A DNA stretch of 64,000 nucleotides from Bacillus cereus ATCC 14579 (lineage in GTDB: Bacteria; Bacillota; Bacilli; Bacillales; Bacillaceae_G). The translations under genes were made by a program, and so were the position numbers. Below are positions 1-7,219 of this stretch, one piece after another. The notes below the pieces were generated by a model, which worked only from the letters and a program-made list of their open reading frames with translations, made no database searches and had not been told where the DNA came from. The DNA lies in contig NC_004722.1 of NCBI RefSeq assembly GCF_000007825.1, positions 2,458,501-2,522,500 on the forward strand. The letters run 5' to 3'. Within the stretch, counting starts at the first letter, position 1. Each line of letters starts with the position of its first letter.

Positions 1-1400
1 GTGTGCAAGCGGCAGGTTCAAAAATGATTATTACCGCAGATGGATTTTCACGCCGCGGTAAAATTGTTTCTTTAAAAGATGAAGTAGATAAAGCTTGTGA
101 ACATTGCCCAACTGTTGAAAAAGTTGTTATCGTTCGTCATGCAGGAAATGATTTTACACCACATAACTATGACTTTTCGTGGAGTACGCTAGAAAAAGAA
201 AAACCATTCATACATGCCGAGGAAATGCAAAGTGATGATCCATTAATGCTCATTTATACATCAGGAACGACTGGTAAGCCGAAAGGAACAGTACACACGC
301 ATGCAGGATTTCCTTTGAAAGCAGCTTTTGATGCAGGATTTGGAATGAATATTAAACAAGGTGATCGTGTATTATGGGTAACTGATATGGGCTGGATGAT
401 GGGGCCGTTTCTATTATTCGGTTCACTCATTAATGGAGCAACGATGGTTATGTACGAAGGTGTTCCAGACTTCCCAGAAGCAGACCGGTTATGGGAGACA
501 GTTGATAAATATGAGATTACTCATCTAGGTATTTCGCCAACGTTAATCCGAGCATTGATGGCAAAAGGTGATGAGTATGTCAATAAACATTCTTTAAAGA
601 GTTTGGAAGTATTCGCATCAACAGGAGAACCTTGGAATCCTGATCCATGGATGTGGCTGTTTGAAACGGTTGGAAAAGGAAATGTCCCAATCTGTAACTA
701 CTCAGGTGGAACTGAAATCTCTGGTGGGATTTTCGGTAATGTTCTTATTAAGCCAATAGCACCGATTAGTTTTAACGCATCTTTACCAGGAATGGCAGCT
801 GTCGTACTGGATGATCAAGGTAAACCAATTCGAGATGAAGTCGGAGAATTATGCTTAGAGAAACCTTGGGTAGGTATGACGAAAAGCTTCTGGGAAGATG
901 ATGAACGTTACGTAAACACATATTGGTCGCGTTTTGAAAATAAATGGGTCCACGGTGACTGGGTCATTTACGATGGTGAACAATATATCATCACAGGGCG
1001 TTCAGACGATACGTTAAATATTGCAGGTAAACGTATTGGACCTGCTGAATATGAATCTATTCTTGTGAAACATAACGATGTAATCGAAGCTGCTGCAATT
1101 GGTGTACCTGACGAAGTAAAAGGTGAAGTTTGTCATTGTTTTGTAGTGTTAAGAGATCATGTAACATTCACAGGAGAATTAAAGAAAGAATTAATGAGTT
1201 TAGTAAACTCTCATATTGGAAAAGCGTTGTGTCCTAAAGACATCCACGTTGTAGAAGATTTACCGAAAACACGTAATTCTAAAGTAATGCGCCGTGTTAT
1301 TAAAGCAGCTTACTTAGGAAAAGAATTAGGTGATTTATCATCGCTTGTAAATCCTGAAGTAGTTCCGTTTATTCAGGGGTTACAGTCTAGTAAATTATAA
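1..1400 (+). CDS. AMP-dependent acyl-CoA/acetyl-CoA synthetase, 5' end outside the window
   Basis: C-terminal ~465 residues of an ANL-superfamily adenylate-forming enzyme; the reading frame is open from the first bases, so the true start lies upstream. Visible motifs: the P-loop-like IYTSGTTGKPKG (A3), the GRSDDTLNIAGKRIGPAE hinge region (A8) and the C-terminal NSKVMRR containing the catalytic lysine (A10). The length left and the WVHGDW segment fit the acetyl-/acetoacetyl-/propionyl-CoA synthetase branch: acid + ATP + CoA gives acyl-CoA + AMP + PPi. The exact acid cannot be read from sequence. A strong terminator follows 6 bases after the stop, so this is the last gene of its transcript. Confidence 0.85.
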   Translation, partial: VQAAGSKMIITADGFSRRGKIVSLKDEVDKACEHCPTVEKVVIVRHAGNDFTPHNYDFSWSTLEKEKPFIHAEEMQSDDPLMLIYTSGTTGKPKGTVHTHAGFPLKAAFDAGFGMNIKQGDRVLWVTDMGWMMGPFLLFGSLINGATMVMYEGVPDFPEADRLWETVDKYEITHLGISPTLIRALMAKGDEYVNKHSLKSLEVFASTGEPWNPDPWMWLFETVGKGNVPICNYSGGTEISGGIFGNVLIKPIAPISFNASLPGMAAVVLDDQGKPIRDEVGELCLEKPWVGMTKSFWEDDERYVNTYWSRFENKWVHGDWVIYDGEQYIITGRSDDTLNIAGKRIGPAEYESILVKHNDVIEAAAIGVPDEVKGEVCHCFVVLRDHVTFTGELKKELMSLVNSHIGKALCPKDIHVVEDLPKTRNSKVMRRVIKAAYLGKELGDLSSLVNPEVVPFIQGLQSSKL

Positions 1401-1406
1401 AGTTAG

Positions 1407-1440
1407 AAAGGATCTCTATATAAATAGAGATCCTTTTTTT
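1407..1440 (+). terminator. Rho-independent terminator after the acyl-CoA synthetase
   Basis: Twelve-base inverted repeat AAAGGATCTCTA / TAGAGATCCTTT with a 6-base loop, followed by a T run. Confidence 0.9.
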
Positions 1441-1710
1441 ATGTTTATAAAAAGAAAAGAAGTGAATTTGATGAAGAAGAAAAATTTTACTATTAGTGTT
1501 AAGTATGTTTTTTAGTTTTAATCAAAATACGATATTATGGAATGTCTATTCAATGGAGAAATACTAATTTACAACAACAAGGTGATGACAAAGCGTGAAT
1601 GCTTATATGTCTGTTTAAACCTTTACGTGTTAATATATAAAAAGCTGACTATAATGAACTGCACCCCAATTGTTAGACACAGTCTAACAATTGGAGGTGC
1701 AGTTTTTTGT

Positions 1711-2232
1711 ATGACAAAATTTACGAAGGATTTAAAGTCAACGCTCGTTCAAGGATTTAATCCGAAAATAATTTCTCAAGCAGAATATGCAAAACAGATG
1801 CATATTACAAAGGCACAATTTCAATACTGGTTACGCTTATACGAACTCCATGGAGAAGAAGGTTTACACGAGGTCTATACAAATTACACCGCAGAGTTTA
1901 AACTAGACGTACTAAATTTTATGGCTCAATCGGGTATATCGTTAATGGATACAGCGGCTATATTCATGGTTCCTTCTTTTACAACGGTTTATCAATGGAA
2001 GAAGCAATTTGAAGTAGGTGGCTTAGATGCCCTTGAACCAAAGAAAAAGGGGCGTCCATCCATGAAAAATAAAAACACAAAACATGATACTAAAAAGATT
2101 CCGGCAGAAGGTTCAGTTGAAGCGTTACAAGCTGAATTAGAACGCTTACGTATGGAAAATGCGTATTTAAAAAAGTTGAATGCCTTAGTTCAAAACAAGG
2201 AAAAATCACCAAACAAGACAAGGCACAAGTAG
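1711..2232 (+). CDS. IS3-family transposase OrfA (helix-turn-helix protein)
   Basis: 173-residue OrfA starting at the ATG at 1711, just inside the left end; the frame stays open upstream, but only outside or across the element end. It carries two helix-turn-helix segments (ISQAEYAKQMHITKAQFQYW and the SLMDTAAIFMVPSFTTVYQW region) that bind the element ends, and a C-terminal leucine-zipper-like coiled coil (EALQAELERLRMENAYLKKL). The slippery heptamer A AAA AAG at 2169-2175 is in frame within the AYLKKL codons; a -1 slip there joins OrfA to OrfB and gives the OrfAB transposase. Confidence 0.9.
   Translation: MTKFTKDLKSTLVQGFNPKIISQAEYAKQMHITKAQFQYWLRLYELHGEEGLHEVYTNYTAEFKLDVLNFMAQSGISLMDTAAIFMVPSFTTVYQWKKQFEVGGLDALEPKKKGRPSMKNKNTKHDTKKIPAEGSVEALQAELERLRMENAYLKKLNALVQNKEKSPNKTRHK
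2169..2175 (+). other. Programmed -1 ribosomal frameshift site
   Basis: Heptamer A AAA AAG, phased correctly to the OrfA frame (codons AAA at 2170, AAG at 2173). OrfB's frame is -1 relative to OrfA and open from this point. This is the standard frameshift signal of IS150-like elements. Confidence 0.8.
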
Positions 2233-2258
2233 TCTATGAATTAAGGCATGAGTTTCAA

Positions 2259-3068
2259 GTGAAAGAATTAGTAAAGTTAGCGGATATCCCTCGAAGCACC
2301 TATTATTTTTATGTAAAACAAATGGATAGAATCGATCCAGATGCCGATTTAAAAGTAGAAATTAAAGCGATTTATGATGAACACGAAGGTCGTTATGGAT
2401 ATCGTCGTATTCGTAATGAGTTAGCCAATCGTAATCAAATAGTGAATCATAAAAAAGTGCAACGAATTATGAAAGAGTTAGGTTTAAAATGTCTTGTACG
2501 TATGAAAAAATATAAATCTTATAAAGGAACAGTTGGTAAAATTGCACCTCATATTTTAGAGCGTAAATTTACGGCAGATACGCCAAATGAAAAATGGGTA
2601 ACCGATATTACAGAATTTAAATTATTCGGTGAGAAACTTTATTTATCACCTGTATTAGACTTGTATAATGGTGAAATCATTACCTATACAATTGGCTCTA
2701 GACCGACGTATTCACTTGTTTCAGAAATGTTAGAGACAGCATTAGAAGGTTTACCTGAAAATCACCAACTAATGATGCATTCAGATCAAGGGTGGCATTA
2801 TCAAATGAAACAATACCGTCACGCATTACAAAAAAGAGGTATCGTACAAAGTATGTCTCGTAAAGGCAACTGTTATGACAACGCAGTAATGGAGAATTTC
2901 TTTGGAATCATGAAGTCTGAGTTTCTCTACATAAAAGAGTTTGAAAGTGTAGAGCACTTCAAAATAGAATTAGAAAAATATATAGATTATTACAATACAA
3001 AACGGATAAAGGCAAAATTAAAAATGAGCCCGGTGCAATACCGGACTCATTTTTATCAAGCTGCCTAA
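2259..3068 (+). CDS. IS3-family transposase OrfB (DDE integrase domain)
   Basis: rve-type integrase catalytic domain preceded by the IS150-type HTH_21 segment (DEHEGRYGYRRIRNEL). The DDE triad is visible: Asp in KWVTDITEF, Asp in MMHSDQGWHY, Glu in NCYDNAVMENFFG. The frame is open back to the slippery site at 2175, so most product is expected as the OrfAB fusion; the GTG at 2259 is only the first possible internal start. No internal stop or missing catalytic residue, so it is probably functional. Confidence 0.92.
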   Translation: MKELVKLADIPRSTYYFYVKQMDRIDPDADLKVEIKAIYDEHEGRYGYRRIRNELANRNQIVNHKKVQRIMKELGLKCLVRMKKYKSYKGTVGKIAPHILERKFTADTPNEKWVTDITEFKLFGEKLYLSPVLDLYNGEIITYTIGSRPTYSLVSEMLETALEGLPENHQLMMHSDQGWHYQMKQYRHALQKRGIVQSMSRKGNCYDNAVMENFFGIMKSEFLYIKEFESVEHFKIELEKYIDYYNTKRIKAKLKMSPVQYRTHFYQAA

Positions 3069-3138
3069 TGAAATAACCGTGTCTAACTTTTAGGGGTCAC
3101 TTCATAAGCAGTCAGCTTTTTATATATTACATTCTAGT

Positions 3139-3230
3139 ATTTGCCGGGCAGTAATGCCCCATCTAAAAATTCAGCAAAAGCAAGGAAGTAGGTGAGGGAT
3201 CAACTTTCCGGAAAAGCCCGATGGGTTCCA
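3139..3230 (+). repeat. Truncated bcr1-type repeat
   Basis: Matches the first two thirds of the full bcr1 copy at 32122-32279 in order: CGGGCAGTAA, then GCAAGGAAGT, then GATCAA, CCG, AAAAGC, CGAT and GGTTC. The 3' third ending in ACTGATTAAAGTTTCAC is missing. It lies downstream of the Cys-rich gene read on the other strand. Confidence 0.7.
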
Positions 3231-3268
3231 AAAGACATATTCTTTCCTTTACGTTGACATTAAAAATA

Positions 3269-3580
3269 TTACCAATTTTTTCTTTTACAATGGCAACAAA
3301 TAAAGAAACATTTACAACGACACTTATTTCGTTTAGAACTCCAATTATCATCACGATGACACTTTTCTTTAGATTTCCACCAATCATCATTACAATGTTT
3401 TTCCTGAGAACTCCAATCGTCATCACAATGACACTTTTCTTTAGATTTCCACCAATCATCATTACAATGCTTTTTCTGAGAACTCCAATCATCATCACAA
3501 TGATGCTTTTCTTTAGATTTCCACCAATCATCACAGCAATGCTTTTTCTGAGAACTCCAGCAATCATTTTTCCAGGACAT
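3269..3580 (-). CDS. Cys/Trp/Asp/Lys-rich tandem-repeat protein, probably a spore protein
   Basis: 103-residue protein I do not recognise as a named family. After an 8-residue leader there are three 24-residue tandem units (residues 9-80), each of the pattern SSQ-KHC-DDWWKSKEK-H-DDDW, then a Cys-rich tail (KCRCKCFFICCHCKRKNW). There is no signal peptide or membrane segment. The start is fixed by a strong site AAGGAGGT 8 bases before the ATG. A sigma-K-like -10 (CATAGAATA, 3613-3621 reverse strand) lies about 30 bases upstream. Composition (Cys, Lys, Asp, Trp, low complexity) resembles crosslinked spore coat or exosporium proteins; that role is inference. A long open frame on the opposite strand is an artefact of the repeat. 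Confidence 0.7.
   Translation of the reverse strand: MSWKNDCWSSQKKHCCDDWWKSKEKHHCDDDWSSQKKHCNDDWWKSKEKCHCDDDWSSQEKHCNDDWWKSKEKCHRDDNWSSKRNKCRCKCFFICCHCKRKNW
3341..3556 (-). repeat. Three tandem 72-bp coding repeats
   Basis: Three in-frame 72-bp units encode residues 9-80 of the Cys-rich protein. They differ at a few codons (for example Cys/Asn and His/Cys swaps), so they are diverged rather than freshly duplicated. Copy number could vary between strains. Confidence 0.85.
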
Positions 3581-3612
3581 TTATTTCTACCTCCTTTCAA
3601 TAGTGTTCATAT

Positions 3613-3621
3613 TATTCTATG
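3613..3621 (-). promoter_or_regulatory. Sigma-K-like -10 element of the Cys-rich gene
   Basis: Reverse-strand CATAGAATA matches the sigma-K -10 pattern CATANNNTA exactly. The matching -35 (AC) is not clear at 16-17 bases, so this is a weak call supported by the gene's composition. Confidence 0.35.
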
Positions 3622-4107
3622 TTTTAATAAAAAAATGGCTTGTTTATTAACCTACTATTTTATCTTTATATGATAGAGTGTCTTCTACTCGATATAGAAT
3701 TCATACAAACTATGCTAATTTTTAAGAGAAAGTGGAGAGAACTACTACTAGTTATGGTATTTTTCAATAAACACTTGTTGAAGAAAATGTTCTGATTACA
3801 AATAATATCTTATTTTCGAGTACGCTTTTTAAATGTATATTTCACAATGAAAAATGGGAAATCCACAAATAAAGTCTATGTATATGTGAGTTAATGGGAA
3901 AATCTAGTGTGTTTTTAAGGGGCGTCTTATTTAAAAGAAAAAAGGTTTGTTTTAGAAAGTGGTGTCTAAACATTAAATGGAGTAGGACTAAATTCACGGC
4001 CGCTCATTAAAAAGCTTTTAATTAGGAGAAGTCTGTTTTTATAATGAATAATGAAAAGAAAGTTTGGTACAATTGTTTGTTTTTTTCTTTTTATGTGTTT
4101 GCCTCGT
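3622..4107. other. AT-rich intergenic stretch, nothing recognised
   Basis: About 490 bp between divergent small genes. No open frame with a plausible ribosome binding site and no strong hairpin; a short AT-rich palindrome lies around 4010-4025. Confidence 0.6.
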
Positions 4108-4135
4108 ACCCTTTTAAGCTAGTGGACATACTTTA
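4108..4135 (+). promoter_or_regulatory. Sigma-K-like promoter of the 4164 gene
   Basis: AC at 4108-4109, a 17-base spacer, then CATACTTTA at 4127-4135, matching the mother-cell sigma-K pattern AC-N16/17-CATANNNTA. The start codon is about 28 bases downstream. Confidence 0.5.
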
Positions 4136-4163
4136 CTAATAGAAAGGATTAGGGGGTGAGGTA

Positions 4164-4520
4164 TTGGGTTCTCGATTTAATAATTGTAAAAAGAAGTGTA
4201 CATGTAAACAAGATGATTGTTGGGAAGTATTCGAAGAGTGTAAAAAAGAACAGCATGAGAAATGTGATAATTCTTGTGTACAAGGAATTAGAGATGAACT
4301 TAAGAAATTAATTAATCGAACAGTTCAAATTAATACAGAGGGACGTACTTATGTAGGTACTGTTTCGTCTGTCAGTTGTGATGTAGTTAGGCTTGCGGCT
4401 ATTCCTGGATCGGTTGGAGTAATTATTTCCATTTGTAAAATTGAAGCAATTTTCCCACCTGTTACAACGGTTACTGCTGACTTTGATTTTAATGGTATTG
4501 ATGTAGCAAACAAAGCATAA
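4164..4520 (+). CDS. Cys-rich small protein with SH3-like/DUF2642-like C-terminus, probable spore protein
   Basis: 118 residues. The TTG start at 4164 is chosen because a very strong site AGGGGGTGAGG precedes it and no ATG fits. The N-terminal ~35 residues are rich in Cys, Lys and Glu with CKKKC and CKQDDC clusters. The rest (IRDELKKLINRTVQINTEGRTYVGTVSSVSCDVVRL...) reads like a small beta-barrel domain of the DUF2642/YuzF kind found in Bacillus spore-associated proteins; I am moderately unsure of that family. A sigma-K-like promoter upstream and a terminator downstream make it a single-gene unit. A coat or exosporium role is inferred. Confidence 0.7.
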   Translation: MGSRFNNCKKKCTCKQDDCWEVFEECKKEQHEKCDNSCVQGIRDELKKLINRTVQINTEGRTYVGTVSSVSCDVVRLAAIPGSVGVIISICKIEAIFPPVTTVTADFDFNGIDVANKA

Positions 4521-4537
4521 TTAAGCTGCTTTTTTGT

Positions 4538-4566
4538 AAAGCCATTCACATGAATGGCTTTATTTT
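4538..4566 (+). terminator. Terminator after the 4164 gene
   Basis: AAAGCCATTCA / TGAATGGCTTT stem with a 2-base loop and an AT-rich tail. Confidence 0.8.
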
Positions 4567-4649
4567 AATTTCATATAAAAGGAGAATATATTCTTTATAT
4601 AGAAATAAGTTTGAGGTTATAAAGCATGATGTACGAAAGGAGCAAGGAA

Positions 4650-5159
4650 GTGATTAAACTAGAAAGTTTTAAGAAATCTGATTTTAAACAATTAATAAAT
4701 TGGATTAATTCCGAAGAATTTCTAATACAATGGTCAGGAAATGCATTCACATTCCCTTTAGACGAACAGCAATTAGAGAAGTATATAGAAAGTGCAAATA
4801 CACTCGCTTTCAAAGTGGTAGATGAAGAGACTTCAGACGTTATTGGTCATATTTCGCTTGGGCAAATAGATAATATTAATAAGTCCGCTAGAATTGGAAA
4901 AGTATTAGTTGGTAATACGAAGATGAGAGGACGTTCTATAGGAAAACATATGATGAAAGCAGTACTTCATATTGCTTTTGACGAATTAAAACTACATAGA
5001 GTAACTCTTGGTGTGTATGATTTTAATACATCGGCCATTTCATGTTACGAAAAAATAGGGTTTGTAAAAGAAGGCTTATTAAGAGAGTCAAAAAGAGTAG
5101 GAGAAACGTATTGGAATTTATGGGAAATGAGTATGTTAGAATATGAATGGAAGAAGTAG
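4650..5159 (+). CDS. GNAT N-acetyltransferase (RimJ/RimL type)
   Basis: Single GNAT domain protein of 169 residues that transfers acetyl from acetyl-CoA to an amine (N-terminal residue of a protein or a small molecule). The acetyl-CoA-binding motif is visible as RIGKVLVGNTKMRGRSIGKHMM, followed by the C-terminal KLHRVTLGVYDFNTSAISCYEKIGF strand-helix typical of RimL-like enzymes. GTG at 4650 is chosen as start because GAAAGGAG lies 7 bases upstream and the protein then begins IKLESFKKSD at the usual domain edge; an in-frame ATG at 4626 has no site. The substrate cannot be predicted. Confidence 0.85.
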   Translation: MIKLESFKKSDFKQLINWINSEEFLIQWSGNAFTFPLDEQQLEKYIESANTLAFKVVDEETSDVIGHISLGQIDNINKSARIGKVLVGNTKMRGRSIGKHMMKAVLHIAFDELKLHRVTLGVYDFNTSAISCYEKIGFVKEGLLRESKRVGETYWNLWEMSMLEYEWKK

Positions 5160-5213
5160 CAACGATAGTAATTTATAATTATATTATGTTAACAAAGGGG
5201 CTTGGTGGGTATA

Positions 5214-5267
5214 GTGGATAATAAAACAAAAATAATTTCAATTGCAGCTGTTTCGGGGGAGAGCTAG
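5214..5267 (+). pseudogene. Short remnant resembling the N-terminus of a uridine kinase-like P-loop NTPase
   Basis: A GTG-started 17-codon frame reads VDNKTKIISIAAVSGES then stop. The segment KIISIAAVSGG is what precedes the GKTT P-loop in B. cereus uridine kinase-like proteins; the P-loop itself and the rest of the gene are gone. Sequence to 5426 holds no other frame. Call based on a short match from memory. Confidence 0.3.
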
Positions 5268-5426
5268 TATGTTAAAACTAACAAAGAAACCATTTTTGAA
5301 AAAGGCCTACCTGCATTGTTTCTGAGGAATAAGAGGGTGAGCCATAATTAAACGAAACTGAATGAATCTAGAAAAATTGTAACTAAAGTATGCATCAAAA
5401 ATGTATTGAAAGGGATGAATAGTCCT

Positions 5427-6035
5427 TTATAGATTATTCCATATATAGCAAAACTGGTTAGCTTCTGATTTAAGCGCTACTAAATGATTATTATTAATAG
5501 AGTTATTCGTATACATTCTGTTCTTTTGGATGTTAAGTACCGTATAATTCACATCGTTTCGTTCATTTGAAAATGTTGATTCATTTAATAGTGTGAGTGT
5601 CGAGTTAATGTTGTATTTATCAATTCGCTCTTTTTTTCCTTTGAAAAACAGTTTGATAAGATGTGGCTCATTATTAATGAATAAGCCAAGTTCAGGTGAT
5701 GAACGGACGATTAAATCATCTGATTTCCAATGTGATTTACCTGGATCAAACCAAGAGATGTCTTTATTTTTAATGAATTTTTTGTATTGCTTTATGACAT
5801 CAATGTAGTTTTGTTTTTTTTTCTGATCAACCGTTTGTACTAATGTTTCGAAATATTCAAAAGGTAGTTTGTTTTGATGAAATTTAATAACAGTTTCTCG
5901 TAATTGTTTCCAGTAATCAAAAGCTGGTTGATATTCAGGTTGGGATTTTAGATTTTTTATAAAGGTTGTTTTAGCTGTACTACCTTTCAGTGTGAAGTCT
6001 AAAAATTGTGTAAGCCCTACTTTAATTTCTGTCAT
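5427..6035 (-). CDS. Conserved hypothetical protein, unrecognised
   Basis: 202 residues beginning MTEIKVGLTQFLDFTLKG. The start at 6035 is chosen because GGAAGGGGATG lies just upstream; the frame extends 7 codons further without a site. The protein is soluble, Lys/Asn-rich and largely helical in its first 90 residues (FDYWKQLRETVIKFHQNKLPFEYF), with a mixed C-terminus (FFKGKKERIDKYNINSTLTLL). No signal peptide, membrane segment or catalytic motif is visible. It stands alone between a decayed segment and a long non-coding stretch, and I cannot assign a function. Confidence 0.65.
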   Translation of the reverse strand: MTEIKVGLTQFLDFTLKGSTAKTTFIKNLKSQPEYQPAFDYWKQLRETVIKFHQNKLPFEYFETLVQTVDQKKKQNYIDVIKQYKKFIKNKDISWFDPGKSHWKSDDLIVRSSPELGLFINNEPHLIKLFFKGKKERIDKYNINSTLTLLNESTFSNERNDVNYTVLNIQKNRMYTNNSINNNHLVALKSEANQFCYIWNNL

Positions 6036-6059
6036 ATTACATCCCCTTCCAAACATTAT

Positions 6060-6702
6060 TCATTTAATAATAGACGAAAAATCCGACATTTTTAAAGAAA
6101 TGAGCTAGATGCTAGAAAATCCAATGTCCATGCACAATAGATACGGGAAAGCCAATCCGTAAGTATAAATGATGGACCATTCAATTGAAGATACATTAGG
6201 TAATAGGATTTTACCAGGTGATAGGTTATTAATATAATCAGATAGTGAGCTGATTTTAAAAGATAACAATATAGATTATTTAGCTTGGATTTGAGAAAAA
6301 AAGTACATGGGAATAAAGAGGGATATAGGGAAATTGGCCCTCATCAAAAAATATAAGTTGGTATCAGTATACCGTAGAGAATGAGTGTATAGAACATACA
6401 AGTAAAAGTATTGGCTAGCACACTTAAAATAAGCCGTATAAAAAGTTAATCATTGGTGCTTTGATTATATAACGTCTGCGAAATAAATAGTGTGAAGGAC
6501 AGCTATTCTAACAAGTATTTTATGTAACGTTCGTATATTTAAATTTTTTTGTAATTAATCGAATTCTAATTTTTTAGAAACGGATAATGAGGTATGGGTG
6601 GTGCTCTTTTTATTGAATAAAATGAGTTTATTTTTCGGAATTTCCTTACAATATAAAAATTAAAATTTTATTTGTTGTTAAGAAAATATATGAGGAAAAT
6701 AA
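6060..6702. other. Long AT-rich stretch with no intact gene
   Basis: About 640 bp with stops in all frames. Fragments such as MMDHSIEDTLGNRILPGD around 6170-6230 on the + strand look like eroded coding sequence but match nothing I can name. Confidence 0.5.
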
Positions 6703-6728
6703 AAAAAGAGGGCTAATGCCCTCTTTTT
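6703..6728 (-). terminator. Terminator of the 45-residue gene
   Basis: AAAAAGAGGGC / GCCCTCTTTTT stem with a TAAT loop, T-run on both strands; downstream of the minus-strand small gene. Confidence 0.85.
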
Positions 6729-6743
6729 CTTTTAATTTGGTAA

Positions 6744-6881
6744 TTAATCACAGATTGGTATCCCAAGTACTCTTAGAGCTAATGCTACTTGAAGGGAAAT
6801 CTCTAATCTAGCAATTTCAATACCAGCTACTGAAAGAACTAAAAAAGGTTGTCCGTTTACAAATACAACGCAACTATCCAT
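6744..6881 (-). CDS. 45-residue hydrophobic small protein, probable sporulation gene
   Basis: Begins MDSCVVFVNGQPFLVLSVAG and ends LALRVLGIPICD; hydrophobic, two Cys, no charged tail. The gene is supported by AAAGGAGG a few bases before the ATG, a sigma-K-like promoter (ACAC at 6934-6937, CATATACTA at 6911-6919, both reverse strand, 14-16 base gap) and a terminator downstream. Compact spore coat or exosporium proteins of the B. cereus group are often like this, but I do not recognise a named homologue; the role is inferred from the promoter. Confidence 0.7.
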   Translation of the reverse strand: MDSCVVFVNGQPFLVLSVAGIEIARLEISLQVALALRVLGIPICD

Positions 6882-6910
6882 AGTTAAGCCTCCTTTCTAG
6901 TAATCTACTA

Positions 6911-6937
6911 TAGTATATGAGTAGAACTTTAAAGTGT
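6911..6937 (-). promoter_or_regulatory. Sigma-K-like promoter of the 45-residue gene
   Basis: Reverse strand: ACAC, then CATATACTA, which matches CATANNNTA exactly with AC at about 16 bases. The start codon is 30 bases downstream. Confidence 0.5.
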
Positions 6938-7052
6938 AATAGTTCAATTGTTGGATTTAATAGAATTAATAGATTAACCCATTTAAACTAAACAAACGAA
7001 CACAACGAAAGGAAACAGAGATGGATGTATGCCTCAAAAAACATAGGTTTTA

Positions 7053-7157
7053 AGACATGTAATGGGATATGAAATTTATCATATTGGTCAGCTATCTATA
7101 TGGGCGAGAGAGTTAAACTTGCAACCAGTTTCAGCAAATTTGCTTGGAAGAGGATGA
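7053..7157 (+). pseudogene. C-terminal remnant of a DinB-family protein
   Basis: An open frame reads RHVMGYEIYHIGQLSIWARE and continues LNLQPVSANLLGRG before a stop. The H-x-x-H-x-GQ pattern and the following WAREL...PVSANL are the last helix and tail of DinB/YfiT-like metal-binding four-helix proteins. No upstream frame supplies the rest, so only the 3' end of the gene survives. Confidence 0.55.
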
Positions 7158-7165
7158 TAGAATTA

Positions 7166-7200
7166 AAAACCGACTTGCATCTCAAGCGCAAGTCGGTTTT
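7166..7200 (-). terminator. Bidirectional terminator, end of the pseudo-carboxypeptidase gene
   Basis: AAAACCGACTTGC / GCAAGTCGGTTTT, 13-bp stem with an 8-9 base loop, 20 bases past the minus-strand stop. Confidence 0.9.
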
Positions 7201-7219
7201 ATATATATAAGAAGATTTC

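Larger units (their letters stand above)
1655..3104 (+). mobile_element. IS3-family (IS150-type) insertion sequence, apparently complete
   Basis: A 1450-bp element with imperfect terminal inverted repeats: left end TGAACTGCACCCCAATTG..., right end (reverse complement) TGAAGTGACCCCTAAAAG..., both continuing into TTAGACAC. It is flanked by a 3-bp target duplication TAA (1652-1654 and 3105-3107). It holds orfA and orfB in the -1 relation expected for programmed frameshifting. Both frames and ends look intact, so it may still move. It sits precisely inside the loop of a 20-bp palindrome. Confidence 0.93.
1631..3129. repeat. 20-bp palindrome split by the insertion sequence
   Basis: Left arm 1631-1650 (TAATATATAAAAAGCTGACT) is an exact reverse complement of right arm 3110-3129. 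Removing the element and one TAA copy restores a 20-bp stem with a 6-base ATAAGC loop, followed by AT-rich sequence. The original hairpin may have been a terminator or a small folded repeat. Confidence 0.85.

Noticed and set aside
1441..1654. Short frame MKKKNFTISVKYVF and flanking fragments
   Set aside because: 14 codons, weak site, no recognisable domain; probably an eroded end of a gene.
3341..3556. CRISPR-like array of repeats
   Set aside because: The 72-bp units are contiguous coding repeats without spacers.
3221..3673. Long + strand frame opposite the Cys-rich repeat gene
   Set aside because: Antisense of the repeat; no ribosome binding site, composition is an artefact of the repeats. 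The minus-strand gene has AAGGAGGT and a terminator-like context.
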